This document shows, in pieces, positions 56,315-64,000 of a stretch of 64,000 bases of DNA. Position numbers and translations under genes: made by a program. Under the pieces are notes generated by a model, which made no database searches, was not told where the DNA came from, and saw only the letters and a program-made list of their open reading frames with translations. This DNA comes from Pseudomonas sp. P8_241 (GTDB lineage: Bacteria; Pseudomonadota; Gammaproteobacteria; Pseudomonadales; Pseudomonadaceae): the NCBI RefSeq assembly GCF_034008315.1, contig NZ_CP125377.1:3918001-3982000 (forward strand), given 5' to 3'. Position 1 is the first letter of the stretch, and every line of letters starts with the position of its first letter.

Positions 56315-57042
56315 ACGCCCTTGAAGTCAGCGAACTGAGCTTTGCCTACGGTGCTCGCGAGGCCTTGCGCAAGGTGAGTTTCAGCCTGGAACCCGGGCGT
56401 TTCGCCGCCCTGCTGGGACCCAACGGCGCCGGAAAATCAACCCTGATCGCCCTGCTGACACGGCTGTACGACGTACAACTTGGCGATATCTTCGTCGGTG
56501 GCTGTTCATTGCGTCATTCGCTACGCCCGGCGCTCAAGCAGTTGGGCGTGGTGTTCCAGCAAAGCACGCTGGACCTGGACCTGAGCGTCGAACAGAACTT
56601 GCGCTATCACGCCGCGCTGCACGGTTTGTCCCGGCGCCAGACCGACCTTCGGGTCAACGCCGAACTGGCCCGCCAGGCCCTGACCGAGCGCCGCCGCGAA
56701 CGGGTGCGTGAACTCAATGGCGGCCATCGTCGCCGGGTCGAGATTGCTCGCGCGCTGCTGCATGAGCCGCGTCTGTTGCTGCTTGATGAAGCCAGTGCCG
56801 GCCTCGACCCGGCGAGTCGCCTGGCGCTCAATCAGCACATCCGCAGCCTGTGTCGCGAGGAGCGCATCAGCGTGCTCTGGACCACCCACCTGCTCGACGA
56901 AGTGCACCCCAGCGATGACTTGCTGATTCTGCATCAAGGCCGGCTGGTGGCCAGTGGTCAAGCCGATGTCCTGAGCCTGGAACACGGTGGCGATCTCGGT
57001 TCGGCGTTCACCCGTCTTACGACTTCAGGAGCGATGCAATGA
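56311..57042 (+). CDS. PQQ-associated ABC transporter ATP-binding protein
   Basis: 243 aa from ATG at 56311. Walker A GPNGAGKST near residue 38, Q-loop VVFQQST, a degenerate signature ELNGGHRRRVEIARAL (NGGHRRR in place of LSGGQ), Walker B LLLLDEASAGLDP, and the His switch WTTHLLDE. Overlaps its neighbours by 4 nt on both sides, so expression is coupled. With the next gene it forms the PedBC-type exporter linked to phenylethanol/ethanol oxidation in P. putida. Cargo unknown. Confidence 0.9.
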   Translation: MNALEVSELSFAYGAREALRKVSFSLEPGRFAALLGPNGAGKSTLIALLTRLYDVQLGDIFVGGCSLRHSLRPALKQLGVVFQQSTLDLDLSVEQNLRYHAALHGLSRRQTDLRVNAELARQALTERRRERVRELNGGHRRRVEIARALLHEPRLLLLDEASAGLDPASRLALNQHIRSLCREERISVLWTTHLLDEVHPSDDLLILHQGRLVASGQADVLSLEHGGDLGSAFTRLTTSGAMQ

Positions 57043-57830
57043 CCGCTTACTGGCAATGCTTGCGCGGTATCGTGCTGCGCGAATGGCTGCGTTTTGTGCT
57101 GCAACGCACGCGATTTCTCAGCGCTCTGGTGCGGCCGTTGCTCTGGCTGCTGGTGTTCGCGGCCGGCTTTCGCGCAGCGCTGGGTATCGCGATCATCGAG
57201 CCCTACGACACCTACATTCCCTATGAGGTCTACATCATCCCCGGACTGGCCTGCATGATCCTGCTGTTCAATGGCATGCAAGGCTCACTGTCGATGGTCT
57301 ACGACCGGGAGATGGGCAGCATGCGCGTGCTGCTGACCAGCCCCCTGCCCCGAACCTTTCTGTTGTGCAGCAAACTGTTGGCCACGTCGCTGATTTCGCT
57401 GTTGCAGGTGTATGCGTTTCTGGCGATTGCCTGGGTCTACGGCGTGCAGCCACCGGCCACGGGGCTGTTGATTGCGTTGCCTGCGCTGCTGCTGGTGGCG
57501 TTGATGCTCAGCGCACTGGGCCTGTTGCTGTCGAACGCGATCCGCCAGCTGGAGAACTTTGCCGGGGTGATGAATTTCGTGATCTTCCCGCTGTTTTTCC
57601 TGTCATCGGCGCTGTATCCGTTGTGGAAAATGCGTGAAGCCAGTGAATGGTTGTATTGGCTGTGCGCAGTGAATCCCTTCAGCCACGCGGTGGAGCTGGT
57701 GCGTTTTGCCCTGTATGAACGCTTCAATCCGCTGGCGCTGGCGGTGTGCACGGGACTGACGTTGCTGTTTGCGTTACTCGCCGTACTGACCTTCAACCCA
57801 CAGCATGCCGCGCTGCGCAAATCCACCTGA
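57039..57830 (+). CDS. PQQ-associated ABC transporter permease (PedC-like)
   Basis: 263 aa inner-membrane protein with six hydrophobic helices, ABC-2 type: LRPLLWLLVFAAGFR-like start, YEVYIIPGLACMILLFNGMQ near residue 70, EMGSMRVLLTSPLPRTFLL near 90 and LFFLSSALYPLW near 190. It pairs with the ATPase gene, which its ATG overlaps (ATGA). ABC-2 systems usually export, so a product or signal of alcohol oxidation may leave through it. Confidence 0.9.
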   Translation: MTAYWQCLRGIVLREWLRFVLQRTRFLSALVRPLLWLLVFAAGFRAALGIAIIEPYDTYIPYEVYIIPGLACMILLFNGMQGSLSMVYDREMGSMRVLLTSPLPRTFLLCSKLLATSLISLLQVYAFLAIAWVYGVQPPATGLLIALPALLLVALMLSALGLLLSNAIRQLENFAGVMNFVIFPLFFLSSALYPLWKMREASEWLYWLCAVNPFSHAVELVRFALYERFNPLALAVCTGLTLLFALLAVLTFNPQHAALRKST

Positions 57831-57836
57831 CACCCC

Positions 57837-57867
57837 CCTGTAGGAGCCGGCTTGCTGGCTCCTACTT
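57837..57867. repeat. Compact REP palindrome
   Basis: GTAGGAGCCGGC facing TGGCTCCTAC with almost no loop, between the permease and CxxxCW genes. Confidence 0.85.
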
Positions 57868-57953
57868 TAGTACTGGTTCTACCTGTCTATCGTCGCATTC
57901 CCAATGTCCCCCGACTGGCATGTAATAGGTCCATAACTATAAGGACTGTATCC

Positions 57954-58511
57954 ATGCCGCGTGCCCGACCTCGCCTGCTGCCCCTTGCCCTCGGGGCCCT
58001 GTCGCTGAGCCTGCTGCTGAGTACTGCGCAGGCAGACACCCCGCTGTTCTCCGCCGAAGGTTATCGAATCGACCTGTACCGCAGCCCGACGCCACAACAT
58101 CTGCAAGGCGCAACCATCGTCGACACCCCTGCCCTGCAAACCCTGCTCAGCCAAAGCCCGCGTCCGGTGCTCATCGACGTCTACCGCCGCCAATGGCTGA
58201 ACGGACAATTCATCGAAGACCAGCCCCATGAAAATCTGCCCGGCAGCCATTGGCTGGCCAACACCGGTGACGGCGACCTGACGCCGGACTGGCAGGCATA
58301 CTTTGCGCGTCACCTGAAAACCCTCACCGCCGGCAATCTGGCGCAACCGCTGGTCTTCTATTGCCGCTCCGACTGCTGGTTGAGCTGGAACGCCATCAAA
58401 CGCGCGGCCACCATGGGCTATAAGACGTTGTATTGGTACCGCGATGGCCTGGACGCCTGGCAAGCCGCCAATCTGCCGGTTTCGCTCGCCCAGCCCGAAC
58501 CCTTTCCCTGA
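57954..58511 (+). CDS. PQQ-associated CxxxCW-motif rhodanese-like protein
   Basis: 185 aa from ATG at 57954 (AAGGA 8 nt upstream). Signal peptide ends near STAQA/D. Rhodanese-like fold with the motif C-R-S-D-C-W (VFYCRSDCWLSWNAIKRA) near residue 142, then GLDAWQAANLPV at the C-terminus. This family is found only with PQQ dehydrogenases and is thought to bind a redox centre or carry sulfur, which would suit the SoxYZ-like protein of the facing operon. Same strand as the ABC genes and agmR. Confidence 0.87.
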   Translation: MPRARPRLLPLALGALSLSLLLSTAQADTPLFSAEGYRIDLYRSPTPQHLQGATIVDTPALQTLLSQSPRPVLIDVYRRQWLNGQFIEDQPHENLPGSHWLANTGDGDLTPDWQAYFARHLKTLTAGNLAQPLVFYCRSDCWLSWNAIKRAATMGYKTLYWYRDGLDAWQAANLPVSLAQPEPFP

Positions 58512-58567
58512 GCTTTACGCGTGCACGCTGTTGCCACACCATAATCAAAATAATGAGGTGAAAGGCT

Positions 58568-59233
58568 ATGTACAAAATTCTGATTGCCGACGATCACCCG
58601 CTGTTTCGCGAAGCCATTCACAACGTCATCAGCGATGGCTTTGCCGGCAGCGAAGTCATGGAAACCGCCGACCTGGACAGCGCCCTGGCGCTGACACAGG
58701 AACACGACGACCTCGACCTGATCCTGCTCGACCTGAACATGCCCGGCATGCACGGGCTCAATGGCCTGATCAACCTGCGCAATGAAGCGCCGACCATTCC
58801 GGTGGTGATTGTTTCCGCCGAACAGGACAAACAGATCGTCCTGCAAGCCATCACCTACGGCGCGGTGGGTTTCATCACCAAGTCCTCACCCCGCACCCAG
58901 ATGACCGAGGCGATCGCGCAGATCCTCAATGGCAACGTCTACCTGCCACCCGACATCATCCGCACCGCCAAAAGCAGTACCCACCGGCGGATGAACGACG
59001 CGCCGAGCTTCCCTCCCGAATTGCTGCAGGCCCTGACCCGCAAGCAACTGCAAGTGCTGGAACGCATGACCAAGGGTGAGTCGAACAAACAGATCGCCTA
59101 CACCCTGGAAATTGCCGAAACCACGGTCAAGGCCCACGTCTCGGCGATCCTGCGCAAGCTCAACGTGCACAACCGGGTGCAGGCGATCCTGAGTGCCGGG
59201 GATATTGATTTCGGGTCTTATCTGCGACGTTGA
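58568..59233 (+). CDS. agmR: LuxR-family response regulator AgmR/ErbR (PedR1)
   Basis: 221 aa. Receiver domain with the acidic pair ADDHPLF, phospho-Asp in [10 protein letters not shown] near residue 57 and Lys in GFITKSSP near 104; C-terminal Lux[24 protein letters not shown], then [19 protein letters not shown]. It closely matches P. aeruginosa PA1978, the activator of ethanol oxidation genes. AGGTG precedes the ATG. It follows the CxxxCW gene by 56 nt and may share its transcript. Its kinase may be one of the hybrid kinases flanking the cluster. Confidence 0.92.
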   Translation: MYKILIADDHPLFREAIHNVISDGFAGSEVMETADLDSALALTQEHDDLDLILLDLNMPGMHGLNGLINLRNEAPTIPVVIVSAEQDKQIVLQAITYGAVGFITKSSPRTQMTEAIAQILNGNVYLPPDIIRTAKSSTHRRMNDAPSFPPELLQALTRKQLQVLERMTKGESNKQIAYTLEIAETTVKAHVSAILRKLNVHNRVQAILSAGDIDFGSYLRR

Positions 59234-59250
59234 AGACCGAGTCGCCCCTT

Positions 59251-59314
59251 TTCGCTGGCAAGCCAGCTCCTACAGGATTGCGGTGATTCTGTAGGAGCTT
59301 GCTTGCCAGCGATG
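59251..59314. repeat. REPIN between convergent agmR and nahK
   Basis: GGCTTGCCAGC-family arms, spacer GGATTGCGGTGATTC, at the meeting point of two converging genes. Confidence 0.87.
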
Positions 59315-59338
59315 GGGCCGTCCCATGCACCGCAGAGA

Positions 59339-61972
59339 TCAAGGCCTGCCAAGTAAATGACTCATCGCCGTCTTCAGCTTCATCGGCCGCACCGGCTTGT
59401 GCATCAGGGTATGGCCCAGCTCGCGGATCTGAAGCTTGAGCTCATTGCTGTAGTTGGCGGTGATCATCATCGCCGGGATCGGTGAGGCACGACGGGCATT
59501 GATCCTTGCCACCGCATCGACACCGTTCTGATCGTTGTCCAGGTGGTAATCGGCGATCAGCAGATCTGCTTCGCCATGGTAGTTGTCCACTTGCCGCGCC
59601 AGGTCTTCTTCAGACAGCGCCGTGACCACCCGGCAGCCCCAGCCCTCCAGCAGCGTGCGCATGCCGGCGCAAATGGTCGCGTCGTTGTCCAGCACCCAGA
59701 CTCGCGCCCCGCGCAACCGTTCGAGCATGGGTTCACTCATCATCAGGCCCGGTGAAGGCTTTGGCGCCGTCGCACTCAACGGCACCTCCACTGAAAATAC
59801 CGAACCCTTGCCCGGCCACGAGCGAACATGAATGCTGTGCCCGAGAATACCGGCGATTTTCTCGACAATCGCCAGGCCCAGGCCCAGACCGCGATCCTGA
59901 TCGGGGCGCTGCACGTCGCCGCGCTTGAACTCCTGAAAAATCTCCTCAAGGCGATGCTCTGCGATGCCCATACCGCTGTCCCAGACCTGGATCGACAAAC
60001 GCTGCCGATGACGTCGGCAACCCAGCACCACGCGGCCGCTGCAGGTGTAGCGAATCGCGTTGCTGAGCAAGTTGCGCAGAATCCGCGCCAGCAACTGGAC
60101 GTCACTGCGCACCAGCGCCGAACAGGCGATGAAATGCAATTCAAGGCCTTCACTGCGCGCCACTTCGGTGTACTCGGCGGCGAGGTTGTCGAGTAACTCA
60201 CTGAGGGCGAACGGCGCGATGTCGGCCTTGATCACCCCGGCATCGAGTTTGGAAATATCCACCAGGGTGCCCAACAGGTTTTCCACGTCTTCCAGAGAAT
60301 GGCTGACATTGCGCACCAGCGTCTCGTTGGAACCAGACTCGCGTCTTTCCAGCAACGCACTGGTAAACAACCGGGCGGCATTCAGCGGTTGCAGCAGGTC
60401 GTGGCTGACGGCGGCGAGGAATTTGGTTTTCGACAGGTTGGCCTGTTCGGCTTCCTGCTTGGCTTCACGCAGGCGCGACTCGACCTGTCGACGCTCTTCG
60501 ATTTCACGCAACAACTGGCCGTTGAGGTTGGTCAGTTCCGCCGTGCGTTCGCGGACCCGCAGCTCAAGATTCTGGTAGGCCTGGTGCAGCGCTTCCGCCG
60601 TACGCCGACGTTCGGTGATGTCGCGGATCAGCACGAAGATCCCCACCACCTCGCCATTCGCCAAGCGATTGGGCACATAGGAACGCAGCATGTAGCGCTC
60701 CTGATTGTTGACGTTGGTTTCGGCGAACTCGAACGTCACGCTTTCGCCGGCCAGGGCTCTGTCCACGTAAGACTCCAGCCGCTGGTAATGCTGTTCGCTG
60801 TGCACTTCGCGCAGGCTCTGGCCCAGCATCACGCCACGGGGCCAGCAGTACCACTCTTCATAAACCTTGTTGGTGAATTCGTAGACCAGATCAGCATTGA
60901 GGTAAGCGATCAACGCCGGCACATGGTCAGTGATCAGGCGGATCCAGCGCTCGCTTTCGCTCAGTGCCTCGGCGTGCTGGTAACGTTCGGTGATGTCGGT
61001 AAAGGTGTTGACGAAGCCACCGGTGGGCAGCGGATGGGTGCGGATTTCCAGGACCCGGCCGTCAAAGAGGCGCTGTTCGCATTCCTGGACCGGACGGCCG
61101 TTGCCATCGCGCGTGGCTGGCGTCAGCAAGGTCAACTCGCTGTCGGCAATCACTTCGGCAAACGGACGATGCGCTGCCACGGGTGCCAGGCCGCTCAATT
61201 CCAGGAAACGTCGGTTCCACAATTCCAGAACACCCTCGGCGTTGACCATCGCCACCCCTTGGGACAGGTTGTCGACCGCCCGTTGCAACAGGTGCGACTT
61301 CTGTGCCACCGCCTGCTCGCGGCGCATGGTTTCGCTGAGTTTGACGTCGGTAATGTCGGTGAACAGAATCACCCGTCCACCTTCCTGGGTCGGTCGTTCG
61401 CTGACTTGCAGCCAGCGCCCGTTCTGCAAACGGTAGAGCAGGTTCTCGTCGGCATGCCCGCGGGGCTCTTCGGTGAATAGACCGTTGCTCGTCATCAGGC
61501 GCTTGACCTCGGCCAGGCGCATCCCCGCGTTGATCCGCACGCGGCTGTTGCTCCAGAACGCCTTGAAACGGCTGTTGAACAGGACGATGCGCTGCTCGGC
61601 ATCGAACAGCACAAAGGCGTCGGAAATGCTTTCGATGGCATCAATCAAGTGTTGATGGGCGGTTTCTGCGCGCAGGCGCGCTTCGCTGAGTAGATGATTG
61701 CCGGCCTTGAGCTCGGCCATGGCCTGATTCAAGGCATCGGTACGCTCGCGCACCTGCTCGGCCAGCACCACCGAATGCTGGAACGCCGCATAGGGGTCAT
61801 TGCCACGGGTCACCCCGGACTCGACACGCTCGATCAATGCGCCGTTGATGCGCTGCAGTTTGTGATTTTCATGGCGCAGGCGCTGGAGTTCAGCCTGTAG
61901 CTCAGCGGTGTTTGGGGGTGCGGCCACGGGCAATGGCAACGCCGGTGAAGGTCTGGTTGATGTGCATGCCAT
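59339..61972 (-). CDS. nahK: Hybrid histidine kinase NahK (ErcS'-like)
   Basis: 877 aa if started at ATG 61972 (GGAG 9 nt upstream); an ATG at 62017 or a GTG near 61925 are alternatives. It overlaps nosP. Coiled coil (about 20-75), three PAS domains (about 95-215, 225-340 and 350-475), second coiled coil, H-box KFLAAVSHDLLQPLNAARLF near 535, G-box LGLGLAIVEKIAG, and a receiver domain with the phospho-Asp in DLLIADYHLDND near 815. Matches PA1976, which pairs with NO-sensor NosP and affects biofilm and ethanol genes. Confidence 0.88.
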   Translation of the reverse strand: MACTSTRPSPALPLPVAAPPNTAELQAELQRLRHENHKLQRINGALIERVESGVTRGNDPYAAFQHSVVLAEQVRERTDALNQAMAELKAGNHLLSEARLRAETAHQHLIDAIESISDAFVLFDAEQRIVLFNSRFKAFWSNSRVRINAGMRLAEVKRLMTSNGLFTEEPRGHADENLLYRLQNGRWLQVSERPTQEGGRVILFTDITDVKLSETMRREQAVAQKSHLLQRAVDNLSQGVAMVNAEGVLELWNRRFLELSGLAPVAAHRPFAEVIADSELTLLTPATRDGNGRPVQECEQRLFDGRVLEIRTHPLPTGGFVNTFTDITERYQHAEALSESERWIRLITDHVPALIAYLNADLVYEFTNKVYEEWYCWPRGVMLGQSLREVHSEQHYQRLESYVDRALAGESVTFEFAETNVNNQERYMLRSYVPNRLANGEVVGIFVLIRDITERRRTAEALHQAYQNLELRVRERTAELTNLNGQLLREIEERRQVESRLREAKQEAEQANLSKTKFLAAVSHDLLQPLNAARLFTSALLERRESGSNETLVRNVSHSLEDVENLLGTLVDISKLDAGVIKADIAPFALSELLDNLAAEYTEVARSEGLELHFIACSALVRSDVQLLARILRNLLSNAIRYTCSGRVVLGCRRHRQRLSIQVWDSGMGIAEHRLEEIFQEFKRGDVQRPDQDRGLGLGLAIVEKIAGILGHSIHVRSWPGKGSVFSVEVPLSATAPKPSPGLMMSEPMLERLRGARVWVLDNDATICAGMRTLLEGWGCRVVTALSEEDLARQVDNYHGEADLLIADYHLDNDQNGVDAVARINARRASPIPAMMITANYSNELKLQIRELGHTLMHKPVRPMKLKTAMSHLLGRP

Positions 61973-63059
61973 TGAACTGTTCTCCGTAGGTGTTGAAACC
62001 CATGACCCGCTGCTCACGCAAAAACGTCCCGATCTGTTCGAGTCGACCGTCGTCTTCGAGCTCCAGGCGCCGCAGGAAACAGTCGCAGCCGATGGTCAGC
62101 AGCAAATCCCCAAGGCGCTCCTGCAATCCTTCGAACAGGCTTTGCAGGTTCGGCAACATCGGGCCCGGGGTCATCGCGGTGAGGACGATGCCGTTCTCCA
62201 CGGCGCAGTAGAAGCTCAGGCTCAGATCCGGGTGCACTTGCTGAATGGCGCGCACGTAATACTGCTGATTGACGCGCACGGCCAACGGGTGCGCCGCGAA
62301 GACCCGGTGATCGAGTTCAGCCACCGGCACACCGATGTGCCGGGCGTATTCGGCGGCCGCCGGTTCGGCATTGAGCTCGAATACCCGTCGCAGCGCGCTG
62401 TCGGCGCCTGTGACCACCAGTTTTTCGGCATTGGGCTGCATGTGGTGGGTGGTGAACACTTCGAAATCCAGCCAGGTGTTGACCAGCACCACCACGGCCG
62501 CGCCGCTGTGGAACTCGCCATCGAAGTACACGTGGGTATGGGTCAGGTAATTGTCGTCGCCGGCCGATCCGCCGAAATGCGGAATATCGCCCAATGCCGC
62601 ACTCAGGGCGGCCAGCACCATTTCTTCACGGCTGGACAGGCCATCGAGCAAGGTCAAGGCGAAGCTGTTGCCCTTGATCGGCGCCAGGGAATTGCTGCGG
62701 CAGCCGCTGACCAGACGTTCGACCATTTGCTGGGCGTCGATAAGGCTGAAGTGCCCCATCTCATCGATCAGCTCCACGGCAATGGAAAAGTGCCGATGAT
62801 CAAAACCCACCGCTGTCACACAATTACGGCCGTAGCCCAACGGGGTGATTTCCCCGGCGCTGGTACAGCCCACCAGGCGAATGCCGCCGAAGCTCTGCTG
62901 CAAGGCCTGACCCAAGGCCTGCAAGTCGTACTCGGCGGAACAGAAGAACAGGACCAGGCCCAAATGCGGATGCAACAACTGCCGCGCCAACTCCTGTGCG
63001 ACCTGCCGGGCATCGCTGGCCTGGGACATTGCACTGACGACGCCTTCGCTCTGCTGCAT
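61902..63059 (-). CDS. nosP: FIST-domain nitric oxide sensor NosP
   Basis: 385 aa from ATG at 63059 (GGAGG 5 nt upstream). FIST N domain (LVLFFCSAEYDLQALGQAL, then GCTSAGEITPLGYG) and FIST C domain (VFAAHPLAVRVNQQYYVRAI; LTIGCDCFLRRLELE). In P. aeruginosa and other bacteria this protein binds heme and NO and inhibits its partner kinase. Here it precedes and overlaps nahK, the same arrangement as PA1975-PA1976. Heme-ligand residues cannot be assigned from this sequence alone. Confidence 0.88.
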   Translation of the reverse strand: MQQSEGVVSAMSQASDARQVAQELARQLLHPHLGLVLFFCSAEYDLQALGQALQQSFGGIRLVGCTSAGEITPLGYGRNCVTAVGFDHRHFSIAVELIDEMGHFSLIDAQQMVERLVSGCRSNSLAPIKGNSFALTLLDGLSSREEMVLAALSAALGDIPHFGGSAGDDNYLTHTHVYFDGEFHSGAAVVVLVNTWLDFEVFTTHHMQPNAEKLVVTGADSALRRVFELNAEPAAAEYARHIGVPVAELDHRVFAAHPLAVRVNQQYYVRAIQQVHPDLSLSFYCAVENGIVLTAMTPGPMLPNLQSLFEGLQERLGDLLLTIGCDCFLRRLELEDDGRLEQIGTFLREQRVMGFNTYGEQFNGMHINQTFTGVAIARGRTPKHR

Positions 63060-63213
63060 CCTTACCTCCCGCAGGTGCGTGTGTATGAGGCACGAGTGTA
63101 CGAAGTCTGTGGGGTGCGACGAATGCTACTTGGGTAGCGGGTAGCCGCTTCGATGGGATGAGACGGGGGGCGACCCTCGCCGTGATGCGCACAGCCAGGG
63201 CCTCCTCCCGGTG

Positions 63214-63999
63214 TTACCAGGTCAGCACCGCGCCTACTGCAAAGGTATCGGTGTCTTCGTTCTGGTCACTGGTGTCATGACCGTTGATTTCGAACTGGTT
63301 GTACTCGGCCACCAACTTGAGGTTGTCGTTCACGTCATGGAACAGCGCGACCCCGCGAGTCTCGTAGTCCGCGCCGCTGCCGACCACGCCATTGCCGTCG
63401 TCATTGGTCTTGCCGTAGGACAAGGCCAGGCGGTTCTTGCCCAGTTTGTAGGAGCCCTGTAACAGGTAACCGTCACTGTCGACGTTGCGCAGGGTCGGTT
63501 CGCCGGCATTGTTGGTGAAAAACGGGTTGATACCCTTGGCCTGGAAGCCGGAACCGGTGAGTGACAACCCACCCATTTTCGCCTGTACGCCATAACCGAC
63601 ACCCTTGGAGGTCACGGTGTCGACCGTGGAGTCCGTGTTGTCCGAGCTCTGGTAGCTGCCGTTGAGCCAGCTGTAGATCTTGGCCCCGGCCAGGTCGAAC
63701 TGGTAGGTGATCTCGCTCTCGGTACGCGGGCTTTCCTGATAAGCCTTGCCCGTCGGGCTGCTGTCGTTGGTGTCCACCGGATCCATGATGCCGACCGCTA
63801 CGCGTAAACCCTCCAGCACCGGCGTGCGGTAAGTGATCTGCGAAGTCGGGAACGGATACGGATAACCCGTGCCGATATTGCCGAACGACACCCCGCCGCC
63901 GTCCACCAGACCCAGGGTATCGCTGACCTGGCCGTAACCGGCGAGCATCTCGTCGAGCAGGATGTTGGAGCGGGCAAACAGGCCGAAATCTTTACCGAT
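63214..63999 (-). CDS. Gram-negative porin, 5' end beyond window
   Basis: Partial, about 261 codons. Beta-strand pattern with YQFDLAGAKIYSWLNGSY, GYLLQGSYKLGKNRLALSYG, ALFHDVNDNLKLVAEYNQFE and a C-terminal strand AVGAVLTW. The family is a 16-stranded general porin (Porin_4 type). The reading frame continues into the window edge upstream of ATG 63948, which is internal (IGKDFGLFARSNILLDEMLA). Substrate not known; not obviously part of the PQQ cluster. Confidence 0.85.
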   Translation of the reverse strand: MGKDFGLFARSNILLDEMLAGYGQVSDTLGLVDGGGVSFGNIGTGYPYPFPTSQITYRTPVLEGLRVAVGIMDPVDTNDSSPTGKAYQESPRTESEITYQFDLAGAKIYSWLNGSYQSSDNTDSTVDTVTSKGVGYGVQAKMGGLSLTGSGFQAKGINPFFTNNAGEPTLRNVDSDGYLLQGSYKLGKNRLALSYGKTNDDGNGVVGSGADYETRGVALFHDVNDNLKLVAEYNQFEINGHDTSDQNEDTDTFAVGAVLTW

Positions 64000-64000
64000 C

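Noticed and set aside
62017..62017. ATG at 62017 as start of NahK
   Set aside because: Would overlap nosP by 116 nt and lacks a good ribosome site; ATG at 61972 has GGAG. Still not certain.

Overview
The window looks like a chromosome segment from a Pseudomonas of the fluorescens/putida type. The evidence is high-GC coding DNA, a Pseudomonas-restricted DUF1652 gene, an OprD-family porin, a ped/exa-type PQQ alcohol-oxidation cluster, and more than twenty REP/REPIN elements built on the GTAGGAGC...GCGA core. No tRNA, rRNA, CRISPR array, insertion sequence or prophage gene was seen.

Layout. (1) 1-4.1 kb is worn: a SulP transporter cut by the window edge, an sdaC-type serine transporter broken by several frameshifts, a broken tautomerase gene and a TetR regulator. 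(2) 4.2-9.8 kb holds a 2-hydroxyacid dehydrogenase, an APH-like kinase, an SDR, a small lipoprotein, DUF1652 and a three-PAS LuxR regulator. (3) 10-14.6 kb holds an IorAB-type molybdenum hydroxylase with two LysR regulators. (4) 14.9-18.9 kb is an unusual unit: two tandem amidohydrolases, the first without its HxH metal motif, then UbiD-like and UbiX-like prenyl-FMN decarboxylase genes. A CobW GTPase, an NCS2 permease, an 8-oxoguanine-deaminase-like enzyme and XdhC follow, up to 24.3 kb. (5) 24.4-32.9 kb is the reductive pyrimidine route: beta-ureidopropionase, NCS1 transporter, dihydropyrimidinase, PreT/PreA and a RutR-like TetR. (6) 33.1-40.3 kb is a hexuronate module: OprD porin, uronate dehydrogenase, SMP-30 lactonase, TRAP transporter and aldose epimerase. 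(7) 40.3-63.1 kb is the PQQ alcohol-oxidation region: ErcS-like kinase, ErcA, PqqEDCBA, ExaC, a PedH-type quinoprotein dehydrogenase, relay proteins, PedF, a PQQ-associated ABC system, the AgmR/ErbR regulator, and NahK with NosP. (8) The right edge holds a partial porin.

How it works together. In the last region PedH oxidises alcohols in the periplasm, PedF accepts electrons, ExaC oxidises the aldehyde, and PqqA-E make the cofactor. The alcohol dehydrogenase carries the extra Asp typical of lanthanide-dependent enzymes, and no calcium-type partner lies in the window. In the middle, purine and pyrimidine uptake and breakdown genes surround the UbiD/UbiX/double-amidohydrolase unit. Its substrate cannot be read from sequence; a carboxylated N-heterocycle is my best guess. 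This unit is the strongest candidate for an undescribed pathway here.
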